A stretch of DNA of 50,635 bases, from NCBI RefSeq assembly GCF_000397065.2, contig NZ_KE007327.1, positions 90,412-141,046 of the forward strand. The letters are read 5' to 3'. The DNA comes from Marinobacter lipolyticus SM19. GTDB lineage: Bacteria > Pseudomonadota > Gammaproteobacteria > Pseudomonadales > Oleiphilaceae. How positions within the stretch are numbered: position 1 is the first letter of the stretch; each line of letters begins with the position of its first letter. Shown here in pieces: positions 1 to 7,485 of the stretch. Under the pieces are notes generated by a model that was given only the letters and a program-made list of their open reading frames with translations, did not search any database and had not been told where the DNA came from. The position numbers were made by a program, and so were the translations under genes.

Positions 1-1011
1 CTTCAGATCTTCCTTGAACTGCTCCAGCAGTTCTTTGCCACTTTCGCCGGTCATCTCGATGAACTTTTTCTCCACCTGGGGCGCACGGGCCTTGAAGGCT
101 TCGATCTGTTCATCGGTCAGGCGGGTGACGGTGACCTCATCGCTGGCCTTTTTGATTTTTGCCAGTGCTTCATCGGCCAGGCCATCGATGTGAACCAGGA
201 TTTCCTCGAAGGCGAAATCGGCTGCGTCCTGAACCAGCTTCTTGTCCTCGTCAGACAGACCCTCATAGAAATTCTGGTTAGCCATCATGGCGGTGGTGAA
301 CCAGCCATGGCCGGTGAACACGAGGTTCGGAGATACCTCATAGAGGCCGCCGGACTCAATCCAGAAGATCGGGTTTTCCTGGCCCTGAATCATATTGGTC
401 TGCAGGGCGCCGTATACTTCACCCCAGGGCAGAGGGGTCGGGGTGGCGCCAAAGGCGTCATAGGTTTCAGACAGCAGCGGGTTGGTCATCACCCGGATCT
501 TCTTGTTGTTGAAGCCTTCCGGACTGGTGACCGGTTCGTCGACCGTTACGACCATTTCACCTTCCGGGTACATCTGCAGGAGCTCAAGACCTTTGTCCGC
601 GTAGAGTTCCGGGAAGTCCTCATTGATCGCTTCACTCTCACGGAAGAACTCGACAACGGTTTCCATGTCGGTGGGCATCAGGTAGGGAATGAAGAAAATC
701 TGTGCTTCCGGGATCAGAGAACCGGTAAAGCCGGGAGACTGGTTTACGAAGTTGAGGATGCCAGCCTGGGTTTGTTCCATAATGTCGTCGGACTCACCCA
801 GTTCACCGAAGCGATAAATCTGAAGGGTATGGTCAGAGTTCTCTTCAATGTATTCTTTGAACTTGTAGGCGAATACGTCCTGGACGTCGCCTTCGTATTC
901 TTCATGGGCATAGCGCCAGTTGGCAGCGTTGACCGAGTTTGCGGCTGTCATGGCCGCGAACGCGATCGCTGAAATTCCGGCCAGTTTTTTGAATTTGCTT
1001 AAGCTGCTCAT
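1..1011 (-). CDS. TRAP transporter solute-binding protein, DctP family (3' end cut by window)
   Basis: Periplasmic binding component of a TRAP transporter, which captures an organic acid or related anion for a DctQM membrane pair. The frame is open from an ATG at 1011 to base 1 with no stop, giving 337 codons. This is close to the usual 330-345 residues of the family, so only the tail is missing. A signal peptide (residues about 1-29, ending NSVNA) precedes the mature start NWRYAHEEYEGD. Typical DctP segments follow: GELGESDDIMEQTQAG, the KIRVMTNP strand, and PTPLPWGEVYGALQTNMIQGQENP, which carries the family's substrate-contact region. The DctQ and DctM partners would lie beyond base 1 or elsewhere; none is in the window. 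The substrate cannot be told from sequence alone. The 170 bp between this start and the divergent gene at 1182 must hold both promoters. Confidence 0.9.
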   Translation of the reverse strand, partial: MSSLSKFKKLAGISAIAFAAMTAANSVNAANWRYAHEEYEGDVQDVFAYKFKEYIEENSDHTLQIYRFGELGESDDIMEQTQAGILNFVNQSPGFTGSLIPEAQIFFIPYLMPTDMETVVEFFRESEAINEDFPELYADKGLELLQMYPEGEMVVTVDEPVTSPEGFNNKKIRVMTNPLLSETYDAFGATPTPLPWGEVYGALQTNMIQGQENPIFWIESGGLYEVSPNLVFTGHGWFTTAMMANQNFYEGLSDEDKKLVQDAADFAFEEILVHIDGLADEALAKIKKASDEVTVTRLTDEQIEAFKARAPQVEKKFIEMTGESGKELLEQFKEDLK

Positions 1012-1181
1012 CGTGTTGTCTCCATTTAGTTTTTTTACTCCAGACTCTTGCTGCATTATTAAAGACTGGCAAAACAACGTGGTTTTCGCAAGAAAATGGC
1101 CAATTTAGATGGCTGAACGGTATCGTATTGAAGTGAAATGAAAAACGATTGAAGTGATTCCATTACGAGGGAGGGAACTGG

Positions 1182-1631
1182 ATGGACAAGTCGTGGATGA
1201 CGTGGCGGTTGACGGTTGTTGTCAGCTGCCTGTTGGGGTTGGCCGGGTGCATGTCACAACCCCTGATGGGCAGCGGTAACGTGCCGTTGACCAATACATA
1301 CTGGAAGCTTCAGGAGGTTGCGGGGGCGCCAATGCCCGATGCCGGTGCGGCCAGTGAAGCGCACCTGATTCTCCGGGACGATGGTGTTGTAAATGGCTTC
1401 AGCGGCTGCAATGCGTTTCGTGGCGAATATGAGGTCATCAACAACCGAAACCTGGTATTCAGCCGCATGGCCAGTACGCGCCGTGCCTGCCACAATATCG
1501 ATATTCCGGAGCCGGCATTTTTCCGAGCGCTGGAGAACACCGCCGGTGTCCAGATGGAGGATCGTCACTTGCGGTTACTGGATACTGACGGCCAGGAGTT
1601 GGCGGAATTTGAAGCTATAACCCAGCCCTGA
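1182..1631 (+). CDS. META domain lipoprotein (HslJ-like)
   Basis: Small exported protein of 149 residues with a lipoprotein signal: a hydrophobic stretch ending in LAGC (Cys23), so it should be lipid-anchored after cleavage. The mature part is a single META domain, seen as YWKLQEVAG near residue 40, a central GFSGCNAFRGEYEV segment (the family's conserved GCN), and RRACHN. HslJ-type META proteins are linked to heat-shock and novobiocin tolerance in enterics, but the molecular role is not settled. The ATG at 1182 follows a purine-rich GAGGGAGG stretch with suitable spacing. The gene is monocistronic, and its last 17 bases overlap the convergent hydrolase gene. Confidence 0.85.
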   Translation: MDKSWMTWRLTVVVSCLLGLAGCMSQPLMGSGNVPLTNTYWKLQEVAGAPMPDAGAASEAHLILRDDGVVNGFSGCNAFRGEYEVINNRNLVFSRMASTRRACHNIDIPEPAFFRALENTAGVQMEDRHLRLLDTDGQELAEFEAITQP

Positions 1632-2139
1632 GGAGAAACTGGCGGAACTCTGAAACGACCCGCTCCAGGCTATTCTCCAGCCGGTGTCCGTCCGGCACCA
1701 CCAGCATGGGAAGCTTCTGTTGTTGCGCGAGCTCAATAACAGGAACCACCGGAACCACGTCATCTTCCCAGCCATGAATGATCTGGATGTGGTCGGCCTG
1801 AATGACCGGGTTCGATTGTGGGTAGCGAGGGAGGGCAAGTGCCGGCGCCAGCAGGAAGCAACCCAGAACCCGTTGGTGGGCACTGGTTTGCGCGCAGACC
1901 CAGCCACCCATGCTGGAACCTGCCAGGATGGTGCGTTCCGGAACGGCGCCCGCCTTCTCTATCGCATCCCGCATCTGTTCCAGGCGGGTGGTGGGGTCTT
2001 TGCTGCTGCGGTGATCGACCGCGACGGCGGTGACACCGGGAAGTTCTTCCGCTGCCTGTTTCATGGCCAGAATTTTGGTGCTTCCCGGGCCGCTTTCGAG
2101 ACCGTGGGAGAGAAATACGTGAGTGGTCGTTGCTGTCAT
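1615..2139 (-). CDS. Alpha/beta hydrolase (YqiA/RBBP9-like small esterase)
   Basis: Compact 174-residue alpha/beta hydrolase without a signal peptide, so cytoplasmic. The fold is marked by an oxyanion-side HGLESGPGSTK near residue 12, the nucleophile elbow AGSSMGGW (Ser near 75), an acid loop HGWEDDVVPV, and a late PDGHRLENS supplying the catalytic His. The size and the HGLESGPGS start resemble small YqiA/YcfP-type esterases; the substrate is unknown. It lies 36 bp downstream of the LLM oxidoreductase on the same strand and is probably the last gene of a three-gene unit with the metallophosphoesterase. Its 3' end overlaps the end of the META-domain gene by 17 bp. Confidence 0.85.
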   Translation of the reverse strand: MTATTTHVFLSHGLESGPGSTKILAMKQAAEELPGVTAVAVDHRSSKDPTTRLEQMRDAIEKAGAVPERTILAGSSMGGWVCAQTSAHQRVLGCFLLAPALALPRYPQSNPVIQADHIQIIHGWEDDVVPVVPVIELAQQQKLPMLVVPDGHRLENSLERVVSEFRQFLLRAGL

Positions 2140-2175
2140 TTTCCGGAGTCCATCTTTTATATTGCCTGAGGGGCG

Positions 2176-3159
2176 TCAGGCCTGGCTGAGAATATCCAGG
2201 GCATGACGCCGTTTTTCGGGGTCATAGATATCGACGGTGAACATGAGTTCGTCCACGTCCACGGTGTCCAGCAGTTGGTTCAGTTGATCCCTGACAGATT
2301 CCGGGCCACCGAGTACCTGCAGTCCCAGGAAATCCCTCACACTGGCTTCTTCGCCGGCATTCCACAGACCGTCCATGGAATCCACCGGTGGCTTCATCCA
2401 CAGTGGTTGTCCCCTGAACAGGGCCAGAATGCGTTGGTAGCTGGTGGTGGACAGCCATCGGGCTTCTTCGTCCGTGTCTGCGGCAATAGCAGGAATCGCG
2501 AGCATGGCGTAGGGCGTTTGCAGTTGCTCCGAGGGTTGGAAGTGGTCGCGATAGACTTTGAGCGCCTCGCGGTAAAGTCGGGGCGCGAAATGCCCGGCAA
2601 AGGCATAGGGTAATCCCCGCATGGCTGCGAGTTGCGCGCTATAGAGGCTGGAGCCCAGTAGCCAGATCGGTACGTTGGTGCCGGCCCCCGGGATTGCCTT
2701 GACCGGTTGGCCGGGTTGCAGCGGCCCGAGCAGCGTCTGCAGGCGGGCCACGTCTTCCGGAAACTGTTCGGCTCCCAGACCGTCACGCCTAAGTGCCCGG
2801 CTGGTGATTGGATCGGTGCCCGGTGCGCGACCAAGCCCGAGGTCGATGCGGTCCGGATACAGGCAGGCGAGTGTGCCAAACTGTTCGGCAATCACCAGCG
2901 GCGGGTGGTTGGGCAGCATCACGCCACCTGAGCCGACTCGTATGGATTCGGTCTTGCCGGCAATATGGCCAACCAGGACGGACGTAGCCGAACTGCTGAT
3001 GCCCTCCATGTTGTGGTGTTCGGCCAGCCAGAATCGCTTGAACCCCAGCTTTTCCGCATGCTGGGCATAGGCCACGCTGTTGGCCAGGGTGGTGCCGACG
3101 GAGTCGCCTTCGCGAACGGAAGCCAGTTCCAGCAGCGAAAATGGCGGGCGTTGTGGCAT
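2176..3159 (-). CDS. LLM-class flavin-dependent oxidoreductase (MsnO8-like)
   Basis: Luciferase-like (alpha/beta)8-barrel monooxygenase of 327 residues, expected to use reduced flavin. Characteristic pieces are [14 protein letters not shown] at the N-terminus, [15 protein letters not shown], a [20 protein letters not shown] segment and the [12 protein letters not shown] loop, all typical of the MsnO8-type subgroup. The first possible ATG is at 3177, but the ATG at 3159 is preferred because CCGGAG lies 7 nt upstream of it, whereas the earlier one has no good site. It sits between the metallophosphoesterase (12 to 30 bp upstream, depending on start) and the hydrolase (36 bp downstream), all in one direction. 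The substrate is unknown; family members act on small organic or sulfur compounds. Confidence 0.9.
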   Translation of the reverse strand: MPQRPPFSLLELASVREGDSVGTTLANSVAYAQHAEKLGFKRFWLAEHHNMEGISSSATSVLVGHIAGKTESIRVGSGGVMLPNHPPLVIAEQFGTLACLYPDRIDLGLGRAPGTDPITSRALRRDGLGAEQFPEDVARLQTLLGPLQPGQPVKAIPGAGTNVPIWLLGSSLYSAQLAAMRGLPYAFAGHFAPRLYREALKVYRDHFQPSEQLQTPYAMLAIPAIAADTDEEARWLSTTSYQRILALFRGQPLWMKPPVDSMDGLWNAGEEASVRDFLGLQVLGGPESVRDQLNQLLDTVDVDELMFTVDIYDPEKRRHALDILSQA

Positions 3160-3189
3160 ATTTTGCTCCGGAAACATCGGACCTTTGGA

Positions 3190-3819
3190 CTAAAGATCGA
3201 TCACGATGGGTGGATTCAGTGGCTTGAAGCTGCCGGTACAGGTACTTGCGTTGATATACCGGCGCTGACCAATCTGTTGTTGGCCGTAGCCCTCGTGGAT
3301 GTGACCAAAGATATGGAGCCTGGGATTGAGGGTTTCAACCGCGCTGGCGAGATCTTCACAGCCGACATTCAGCGAACCGGTCCCGGTTGGCACTGCATCG
3401 AGAATGCCCGCGGGTGGTCCGTGAGTAATCAGGATGTCGGTATCCCGGGGGATTCTGGCCCAGCGCTCCGCCAGGTCCGGGCCGCGTTCGAGATTGAAGG
3501 CCCAGTTAAAGAATACCGGCGTCCATGGGCTGCCCCAGAATTTCAGGCCTTCCAGTTCGAGGCTGCTGTCCTGCAGGTAATGGGCGTGTCTGACGAGGGC
3601 CTGCGCTTCCTGTGGTTCGTCCTGAAAACACCAGTCATGATTGCCGGCAATCAGAATCTTGTGTGGGTGGGGTTGTTCTGCGAACCAGTTGTCGAGGTCT
3701 TCCAACTCATCCAGCGATCCCACACCGAGACAGTCTCCGGAGTGGATCAGGATATCGCCATCCGGCACCTGGATCTGTCGGTGCATACTGTGGGTATCGG
3801 AAATGCAGACAAGTCTCAT
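3190..3819 (-). CDS. Calcineurin-like metallophosphoesterase
   Basis: A 209-residue phosphoesterase with a complete two-metal site: SDTHSMH at residue 7, GDCLG (Asp of GD), AGNHDW around residue 60, ITHGPPAG in the C-terminal half and IFGHIHEGYG near the end. The compact form and the early split pattern (DTH, GD, GNHD, H, GHxH) match the MPPED/UPF0046-type branch, which includes cyclic-nucleotide phosphodiesterases, but the substrate cannot be assigned. There is no signal peptide, so it is cytoplasmic. It is the first gene of the run that continues into the LLM oxidoreductase and the hydrolase; a promoter would lie in the roughly 100 bp shared with the divergent gene at 3924. Confidence 0.88.
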   Translation of the reverse strand: MRLVCISDTHSMHRQIQVPDGDILIHSGDCLGVGSLDELEDLDNWFAEQPHPHKILIAGNHDWCFQDEPQEAQALVRHAHYLQDSSLELEGLKFWGSPWTPVFFNWAFNLERGPDLAERWARIPRDTDILITHGPPAGILDAVPTGTGSLNVGCEDLASAVETLNPRLHIFGHIHEGYGQQQIGQRRYINASTCTGSFKPLNPPIVIDL

Positions 3820-3923
3820 GGTTCGCTATCCGGCTGAGGGATTGAAGTTGTTGCGAGCAACCGCCCGGAATCTAAGATAGCATTGCCTCCCGATATGTCA
3901 TCCACGATTTTTACAGTGAGTTC

Positions 3924-4856
3924 ATGCGCCTGATTCTGAGCCGAAAAGGGTTTGATTCCTCCGCCGGCGGGTGTCCGAGCCCGGTATTGCCGGACGGTTC
4001 CCCGTGTGTGCTTCCCATTCCCGACAGTCAGTCCGGTATTCGCTACGATGATGTAACCCATGGCGAGCGCAGGCTGGGAAAGATTGCCCGGGATCTGACC
4101 AGGGGCAGAATCCGTGGCAACCACGGCGCCCATCTGGATCCGGACCTGATCGCTGACGCCTTTCCCCGGGCAGAGGGTTGGCGTCCGGTGTTGGGGCAGA
4201 CCGGCTCCGCCCAGGGCCATTTGCGTAATCAGGGAGTGAGTGCCGGGGACCTGTTTCTGTTCTTTGGTGTGTTCCGCAGGGCGGAGATCTGGCAGCGACG
4301 CTGGCGATTTGTGCCAGGCTCGCGGCCATTCCATGCCATCTGGGGCTGGCTGCACATTGGGGATGTTCACCGGATTGACGACCTGACTCCTGGCGCCTTG
4401 CCCTGGGCCGGTTATCATCCGCATTTTCATGGTGAGCCCGATCCTGGTAATACGCTGTATGTGTCCTCTGACGGCTTTTCCCTGGCAAATGAGAAGAAGC
4501 CGTTTCCGGGCAGCGGAGTGTTTACCCACCTCGATGCGCCGCTGGTGCTGAGTGATCCGAACGGACGCCTGCCCACCCAGTGGCGGCTGCCCTCCGGTTT
4601 CTTCCCCGGCGATGGCAGGCCAGCGTTGAGTTACCACACCCGCCCGGACCGTTGGCGGCTTGAGCCGCCTTATTGCTATCTGGATTGTGCCGCCCGTGGC
4701 CAGGAATTTGTGCTGGATATGGGGGGCTATCCTGACGTGTCGGCTGGGTTGCGGGCCTGCTCAGAACTGGCCGTGACGCCCGGCACCATCCTTGAATCTC
4801 TTTGCGCCTTCCACGGCTTCCTCGAACACCACGGGGTAGCCGGCCGCGCCCTCTGA
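3924..4856 (+). CDS. Nucleotide modification associated domain 3 (Nmad3)-like protein
   Basis: A 310-residue protein whose start, MRLILSRKGFDSSAGGCPSP followed by VLPDGS and LPIPD, I recognise from memory as the hallmark of the Nmad3 family. That family was named from computational work proposing roles in modified-base DNA biology; no biochemical activity is established that I know of. Other conserved-looking pieces are HLDPDL, GQTGSAQGHL, GDLFLFFGVFR and HPHF. There is no signal peptide or membrane segment. No neighbour here is a DNA-modification enzyme, so the gene stands alone. The last 96 bp run antisense through the end of the crotonase gene at 4761; the tail after about residue 280 may be a lineage-specific extension. 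The ribosome site (GTGAG just before the ATG) is weak. Confidence 0.7.
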   Translation: MRLILSRKGFDSSAGGCPSPVLPDGSPCVLPIPDSQSGIRYDDVTHGERRLGKIARDLTRGRIRGNHGAHLDPDLIADAFPRAEGWRPVLGQTGSAQGHLRNQGVSAGDLFLFFGVFRRAEIWQRRWRFVPGSRPFHAIWGWLHIGDVHRIDDLTPGALPWAGYHPHFHGEPDPGNTLYVSSDGFSLANEKKPFPGSGVFTHLDAPLVLSDPNGRLPTQWRLPSGFFPGDGRPALSYHTRPDRWRLEPPYCYLDCAARGQEFVLDMGGYPDVSAGLRACSELAVTPGTILESLCAFHGFLEHHGVAGRAL

Positions 4857-5537
4857 TACCAAGGCCTCATGCATGTCCAGATCCCATTGATGGATAGCAG
4901 ACGCCCGGTCAGCCAGCATGCATTTTTGCGGAAAACCAGCGATGTCCCGGGCCATTTTTTGAGCTGTTTCCAGCGCCGTGCCATCGGCAACCTTGCGGCT
5001 GGCCAGCCCTATATCCAGTGCTTCATCGGCCTGAACCGGCCGGCCGGTGAGAATCATGTCCATGGCGCGCCCGTGGCCGACAATGCGGGGTAAACGCACG
5101 GTGCCGCCATCGATCAGCGGCACGCCCCATCGCCGACAGAAAACCCCGAACACTGCCGATTCTTCCACGACCCGCAGATCACACATCAAGGCCAGTTCCA
5201 ATCCACCGGCGACCGCATAGCCGGAGACAGCGGCTATAACCGGTTTCGACAACGCCATTCTGGTGGGGCCCATGGGCCCGTGACCGGTGCCATGGGGATC
5301 GATTTCATTACGCCGCTCAGGATCACCCACTGCGGTCAGGTCCGCACCTGCGCAAAAGTTGCCACCGGCGCCGCAAAGCACAGCCACTTTTAATGCATGG
5401 TTCTGTTCGAATTCCATAAACGCCTGGCGCAGGGCATTAGCTGTTGGCTTATCGACGGCGTTGCGTTTGTCAGGCCGGTTGAGGGTTATTGTCAGAATGC
5501 CGTCCTCCTCAGAGGTGAGCACGGGGTAGTCGGTCAT
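4761..5537 (-). CDS. Enoyl-CoA hydratase/isomerase (crotonase) family protein
   Basis: A crotonase-fold CoA enzyme of 258 residues. The CoA and oxyanion signatures are clear: LNRPDKRNAVD near residue 20, GAGGNFCAGADLTAV near 56, and KPVIAAVSGYAVAGGLELALMCDLRV near 98-124, which supplies the second oxyanion glycine and the conserved Glu after GG. PLIDGGTVRLPRIVGHGRAMDMI follows, as in hydratase relatives. The position equivalent to the second catalytic Glu of enoyl-CoA hydratase appears to be Asp (LIDGG), so true hydratase activity is uncertain and an isomerase or other crotonase reaction is possible. It has no operon partner; its 3' end overlaps the convergent Nmad3-like gene by 96 bp. Confidence 0.9.
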   Translation of the reverse strand: MTDYPVLTSEEDGILTITLNRPDKRNAVDKPTANALRQAFMEFEQNHALKVAVLCGAGGNFCAGADLTAVGDPERRNEIDPHGTGHGPMGPTRMALSKPVIAAVSGYAVAGGLELALMCDLRVVEESAVFGVFCRRWGVPLIDGGTVRLPRIVGHGRAMDMILTGRPVQADEALDIGLASRKVADGTALETAQKMARDIAGFPQKCMLADRASAIHQWDLDMHEALVSEGAAGYPVVFEEAVEGAKRFKDGAGRHGQF

Positions 5538-5665
5538 TGGGGTATCCTGTCTTTGCCGATAACGTTGGTTTGGAAGTGTAAAAATAGCATGCGGCCAAGG
5601 GATTTGTTGGCGGTCGTCATAAAACTGTCACAGCGGGCGGCCATGCTGGATTGCGTCAGGACGAC

Positions 5666-5723
5666 AAGCATTGTGGTTGCTGATCGTGTTAATGCTTTTA
5701 CCGGGGATCTCCCCGGTTTTTTT
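5666..5723 (+). terminator. Rho-independent terminator with an upstream hairpin, no + strand gene before it
   Basis: ACCGGGGA at 5700-5707 pairs perfectly with TCCCCGGT at 5710-5717 and is followed by a run of T, a textbook terminator for + strand transcription. Just before it AAGCATT (5666-5672) pairs perfectly with AATGCTT (5691-5697). The nearest upstream + strand gene ends at 4856 and the crotonase gene between runs the other way. The terminator therefore either insulates the ParA gene at 5748 or ends a short RNA made from about 5580-5720. Confidence 0.8.
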
Positions 5724-5747
5724 ATGTCGGCGAAATGAGATCGAAGA

Positions 5748-6488
5748 ATGAAAACAATCGCGTTTTACAGTCTCAAAGGTGGTGTCGGAAAATCCGCGTC
5801 AGCGGTCAATATTGCCTATCTTGCCAGCCAGGCAGGATACTCCACCTTGCTTTGGGACCTGGATCCGCAGGGGGCGGCAAGCTGGTACCTTGCCGGAGCT
5901 AACAGCGTTAAGGGACGTAAACTGTCGGCCCTGATGAAAGGCAAAACACCGATCGCCAGCTTCATACACGAAAGCGACTACAAGAATCTGGATTTTATTC
6001 CGTCTCATACCAGCTTCCGCAACCTTGACGTCAAGCTTGATCAGAATGACAGCGCCAACCTTATAAAGGAGTGGTTGGCACCGCTGTCGGAGGAGACCAG
6101 CCTGGTGATTCTGGATTGCCCGCCGTCGCTGTCACGATTGTCAGAACAGGTTTTGAAAGCGGCCGACAAGGTGTTTGTGCCGGTGATACCAACGTGGTTG
6201 TCGCTGAATAGTTGGCTGCAGTTGCGGGAATTTGCGCGCGAGAAAAAGCTCAAGCCTTCCCGTTTGCATCCGTTTTACGCTATGGCGGACCGTCGCAAAA
6301 ACCTGCACCGGGAGTTAATTGATGCGCAGGACGATCGATTGCCGACAGGGCTCAAAACCATCATTCCCTACGCCAGTGTGGTGGAAAGGATGGGGGAGGA
6401 AGGCATCCCGGTAGAACGCCTGGCGCCCAACTCGGTCGCGGCCGACGCCTACCGCAGACTCTGGGGCGAAATCAGGGCTTTGCTATAA
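5748..6488 (+). CDS. ParA/Soj-like P-loop ATPase, orphan
   Basis: Deviant Walker ATPase of 246 residues in the ParA/MinD superfamily. The start MKTIAFYSLKGGVGKSASAV contains the deviant Walker A motif with its signature lysine; LLWDLDPQGAASWYL follows at about residue 35 (switch I), and LVILDCPPSLS at about 120 (Walker B). ParA proteins position DNA or protein cargo on the nucleoid. No ParB-like gene or obvious centromere repeats lie beside it, so a role in plasmid or chromosome partition cannot be claimed, and cargo positioning by an orphan ParA is an alternative. The ribosome site is poor (GATCGAAGA before the ATG). It is preceded by a strong terminator at 5700-5723, so it must have a promoter very close to its start or depend on readthrough. 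It is convergent with lldR, with a 9-bp gap. Confidence 0.88.
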   Translation: MKTIAFYSLKGGVGKSASAVNIAYLASQAGYSTLLWDLDPQGAASWYLAGANSVKGRKLSALMKGKTPIASFIHESDYKNLDFIPSHTSFRNLDVKLDQNDSANLIKEWLAPLSEETSLVILDCPPSLSRLSEQVLKAADKVFVPVIPTWLSLNSWLQLREFAREKKLKPSRLHPFYAMADRRKNLHRELIDAQDDRLPTGLKTIIPYASVVERMGEEGIPVERLAPNSVAADAYRRLWGEIRALL

Positions 6489-6497
6489 GGTGGGGGC

Positions 6498-7274
6498 TTA
6501 GCTACGGCTCAGTTTATCCCTGCGTAGCGAGCGCTCGAGTCTCCGATGGCTCTCGAACTGTTCTGACAGCACACCCTGCACGTACTCGATATGCCGCCCG
6601 GCTATCTCACGTGCCTCCTCGGCCCGTCCCTTTGTGATGGCTTCGAATAACTGTTGATGTTGTTTCAATAGTCCGTTGCGGGTTTCCGCTGTCTTCGAGT
6701 ACATACCGTCGATGTTGTTGACGACGCTGTTCTTTAACATGTTGAACAGCCCGCGAATGGTGTGTAGCAGAATGACATTGTGGCTGGCTTCGGCGATGGC
6801 GAGGTGGAAGCGGGCGTCGGCGACGCCCTCTGCCTGGACGTCCTGGTTGTTGCTATTGCTGTAGCACGCCTGCAGGGCTTCGTAGGCTTCCCTGAGTTTA
6901 GCCTTGTCCACATCCGTGGCTCTTTGCGCCGCGTAATAGGCGCAGTCGCCTTCCAGGGTGCGGCGAAACTCCAGCAGGTCGCGGTGGGCGTCCGGTCGGT
7001 TTTCCAGCAGCCCGATCAGCGGGTCGCTGAAACTGGAGCCGAGTGTTTCAGCTACATAATGCCCGCCACCCTGACGACTGACCAGAAGCCCCTTGGCTGC
7101 GAGCCGCTGAACAGCTTCCCGCAGGGAAGGGCGGGAAACCCCGAACTGCTCCGCCAGTGCCCGCTCGGCCGGCAATCGCTCCCCGGGTTGCAACGTGCCT
7201 TCCAGGATCATGGTTTCCAGCTGCTCGACAATGGTGTCTGCAAGACGCTTTGGTGAAATCTGACCGATAGCCAT
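6498..7274 (-). CDS. lldR: FadR-subfamily GntR regulator, probable lactate regulator LldR
   Basis: A 258-residue GntR-type repressor. The N-terminal winged helix spans about residues 8-75 (ERLPAERALAEQFGVSRPSL, then REAVQRLAAKGLL), and a C-terminal FCD all-helical ligand domain follows (LLEFRRTLEGDCAYYAA, ARFHLAIAEASHN, HQQLFEAI, GRHIEYV). FCD domains bind small organic acids through an Asp/His metal site. The gene is divergent from lldEFG, and the region between holds ATTGGT-N3-ACCAAT palindromes of exactly the type recognised by LldR and PdhR. From this I infer lactate-responsive control of the operon and of itself. PdhR, which senses pyruvate, is the close alternative by sequence; the neighbourhood favours LldR. 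Confidence 0.87.
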   Translation of the reverse strand: MAIGQISPKRLADTIVEQLETMILEGTLQPGERLPAERALAEQFGVSRPSLREAVQRLAAKGLLVSRQGGGHYVAETLGSSFSDPLIGLLENRPDAHRDLLEFRRTLEGDCAYYAAQRATDVDKAKLREAYEALQACYSNSNNQDVQAEGVADARFHLAIAEASHNVILLHTIRGLFNMLKNSVVNNIDGMYSKTAETRNGLLKQHQQLFEAITKGRAEEAREIAGRHIEYVQGVLSEQFESHRRLERSLRRDKLSRS

Positions 7275-7294
7275 TCTATTCCCGCGCTTTAGTG

Positions 7295-7309
7295 ATTGGT
7301 CTGACCAAT
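7295..7309. promoter_or_regulatory. LldR/PdhR-type operator 1
   Basis: ATTGGTCTGACCAAT, a perfect palindrome around its central base and a match to the ATTGGT-N3-ACCAAT consensus of PdhR/LldR-like FadR-family regulators. It lies 21 bp upstream of the lldR start, so it is placed for autoregulation. Confidence 0.8.
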
Positions 7310-7358
7310 GCTGTGTTGGCGTTTATTTGACGAATTTGGGCAGCGTTCTACCATAGCT

Positions 7359-7369
7359 ATCAGACCAAT
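7359..7369. promoter_or_regulatory. Possible LldR half-site
   Basis: ATCAGACCAAT repeats the right half of operator 1, but its left side has decayed (GCTATC). It sits between the two full sites and may be an auxiliary or vestigial site. Confidence 0.35.
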
Positions 7370-7433
7370 GGATTAGCAGTTAGCTTTGACAGCCCGCGAT
7401 CAACTCACATATCGTATCAGACTCTAGTTGTAA

Positions 7434-7448
7434 ATTGGTATTACCAAT
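7434..7448. promoter_or_regulatory. LldR/PdhR-type operator 2
   Basis: ATTGGTATTACCAAT; the symmetry extends to AAATTGGTA and TACCAATTT (7432-7450). It ends 37 bp before the lldE start and is 139 bp centre-to-centre from operator 1. This spacing would allow a looped repression complex like the two-operator arrangement known for E. coli lld. Confidence 0.85.
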
Positions 7449-7485
7449 TTACCTTTGCCTCACCCCGTCCGGAGGACGTTTAGCA

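Noticed and set aside
7435..7485. Longer start for lldE at 7435
   Set aside because: It would begin inside operator 2, lacks a ribosome site and adds 17 residues absent from LldE proteins; 7486 has GGAGG.
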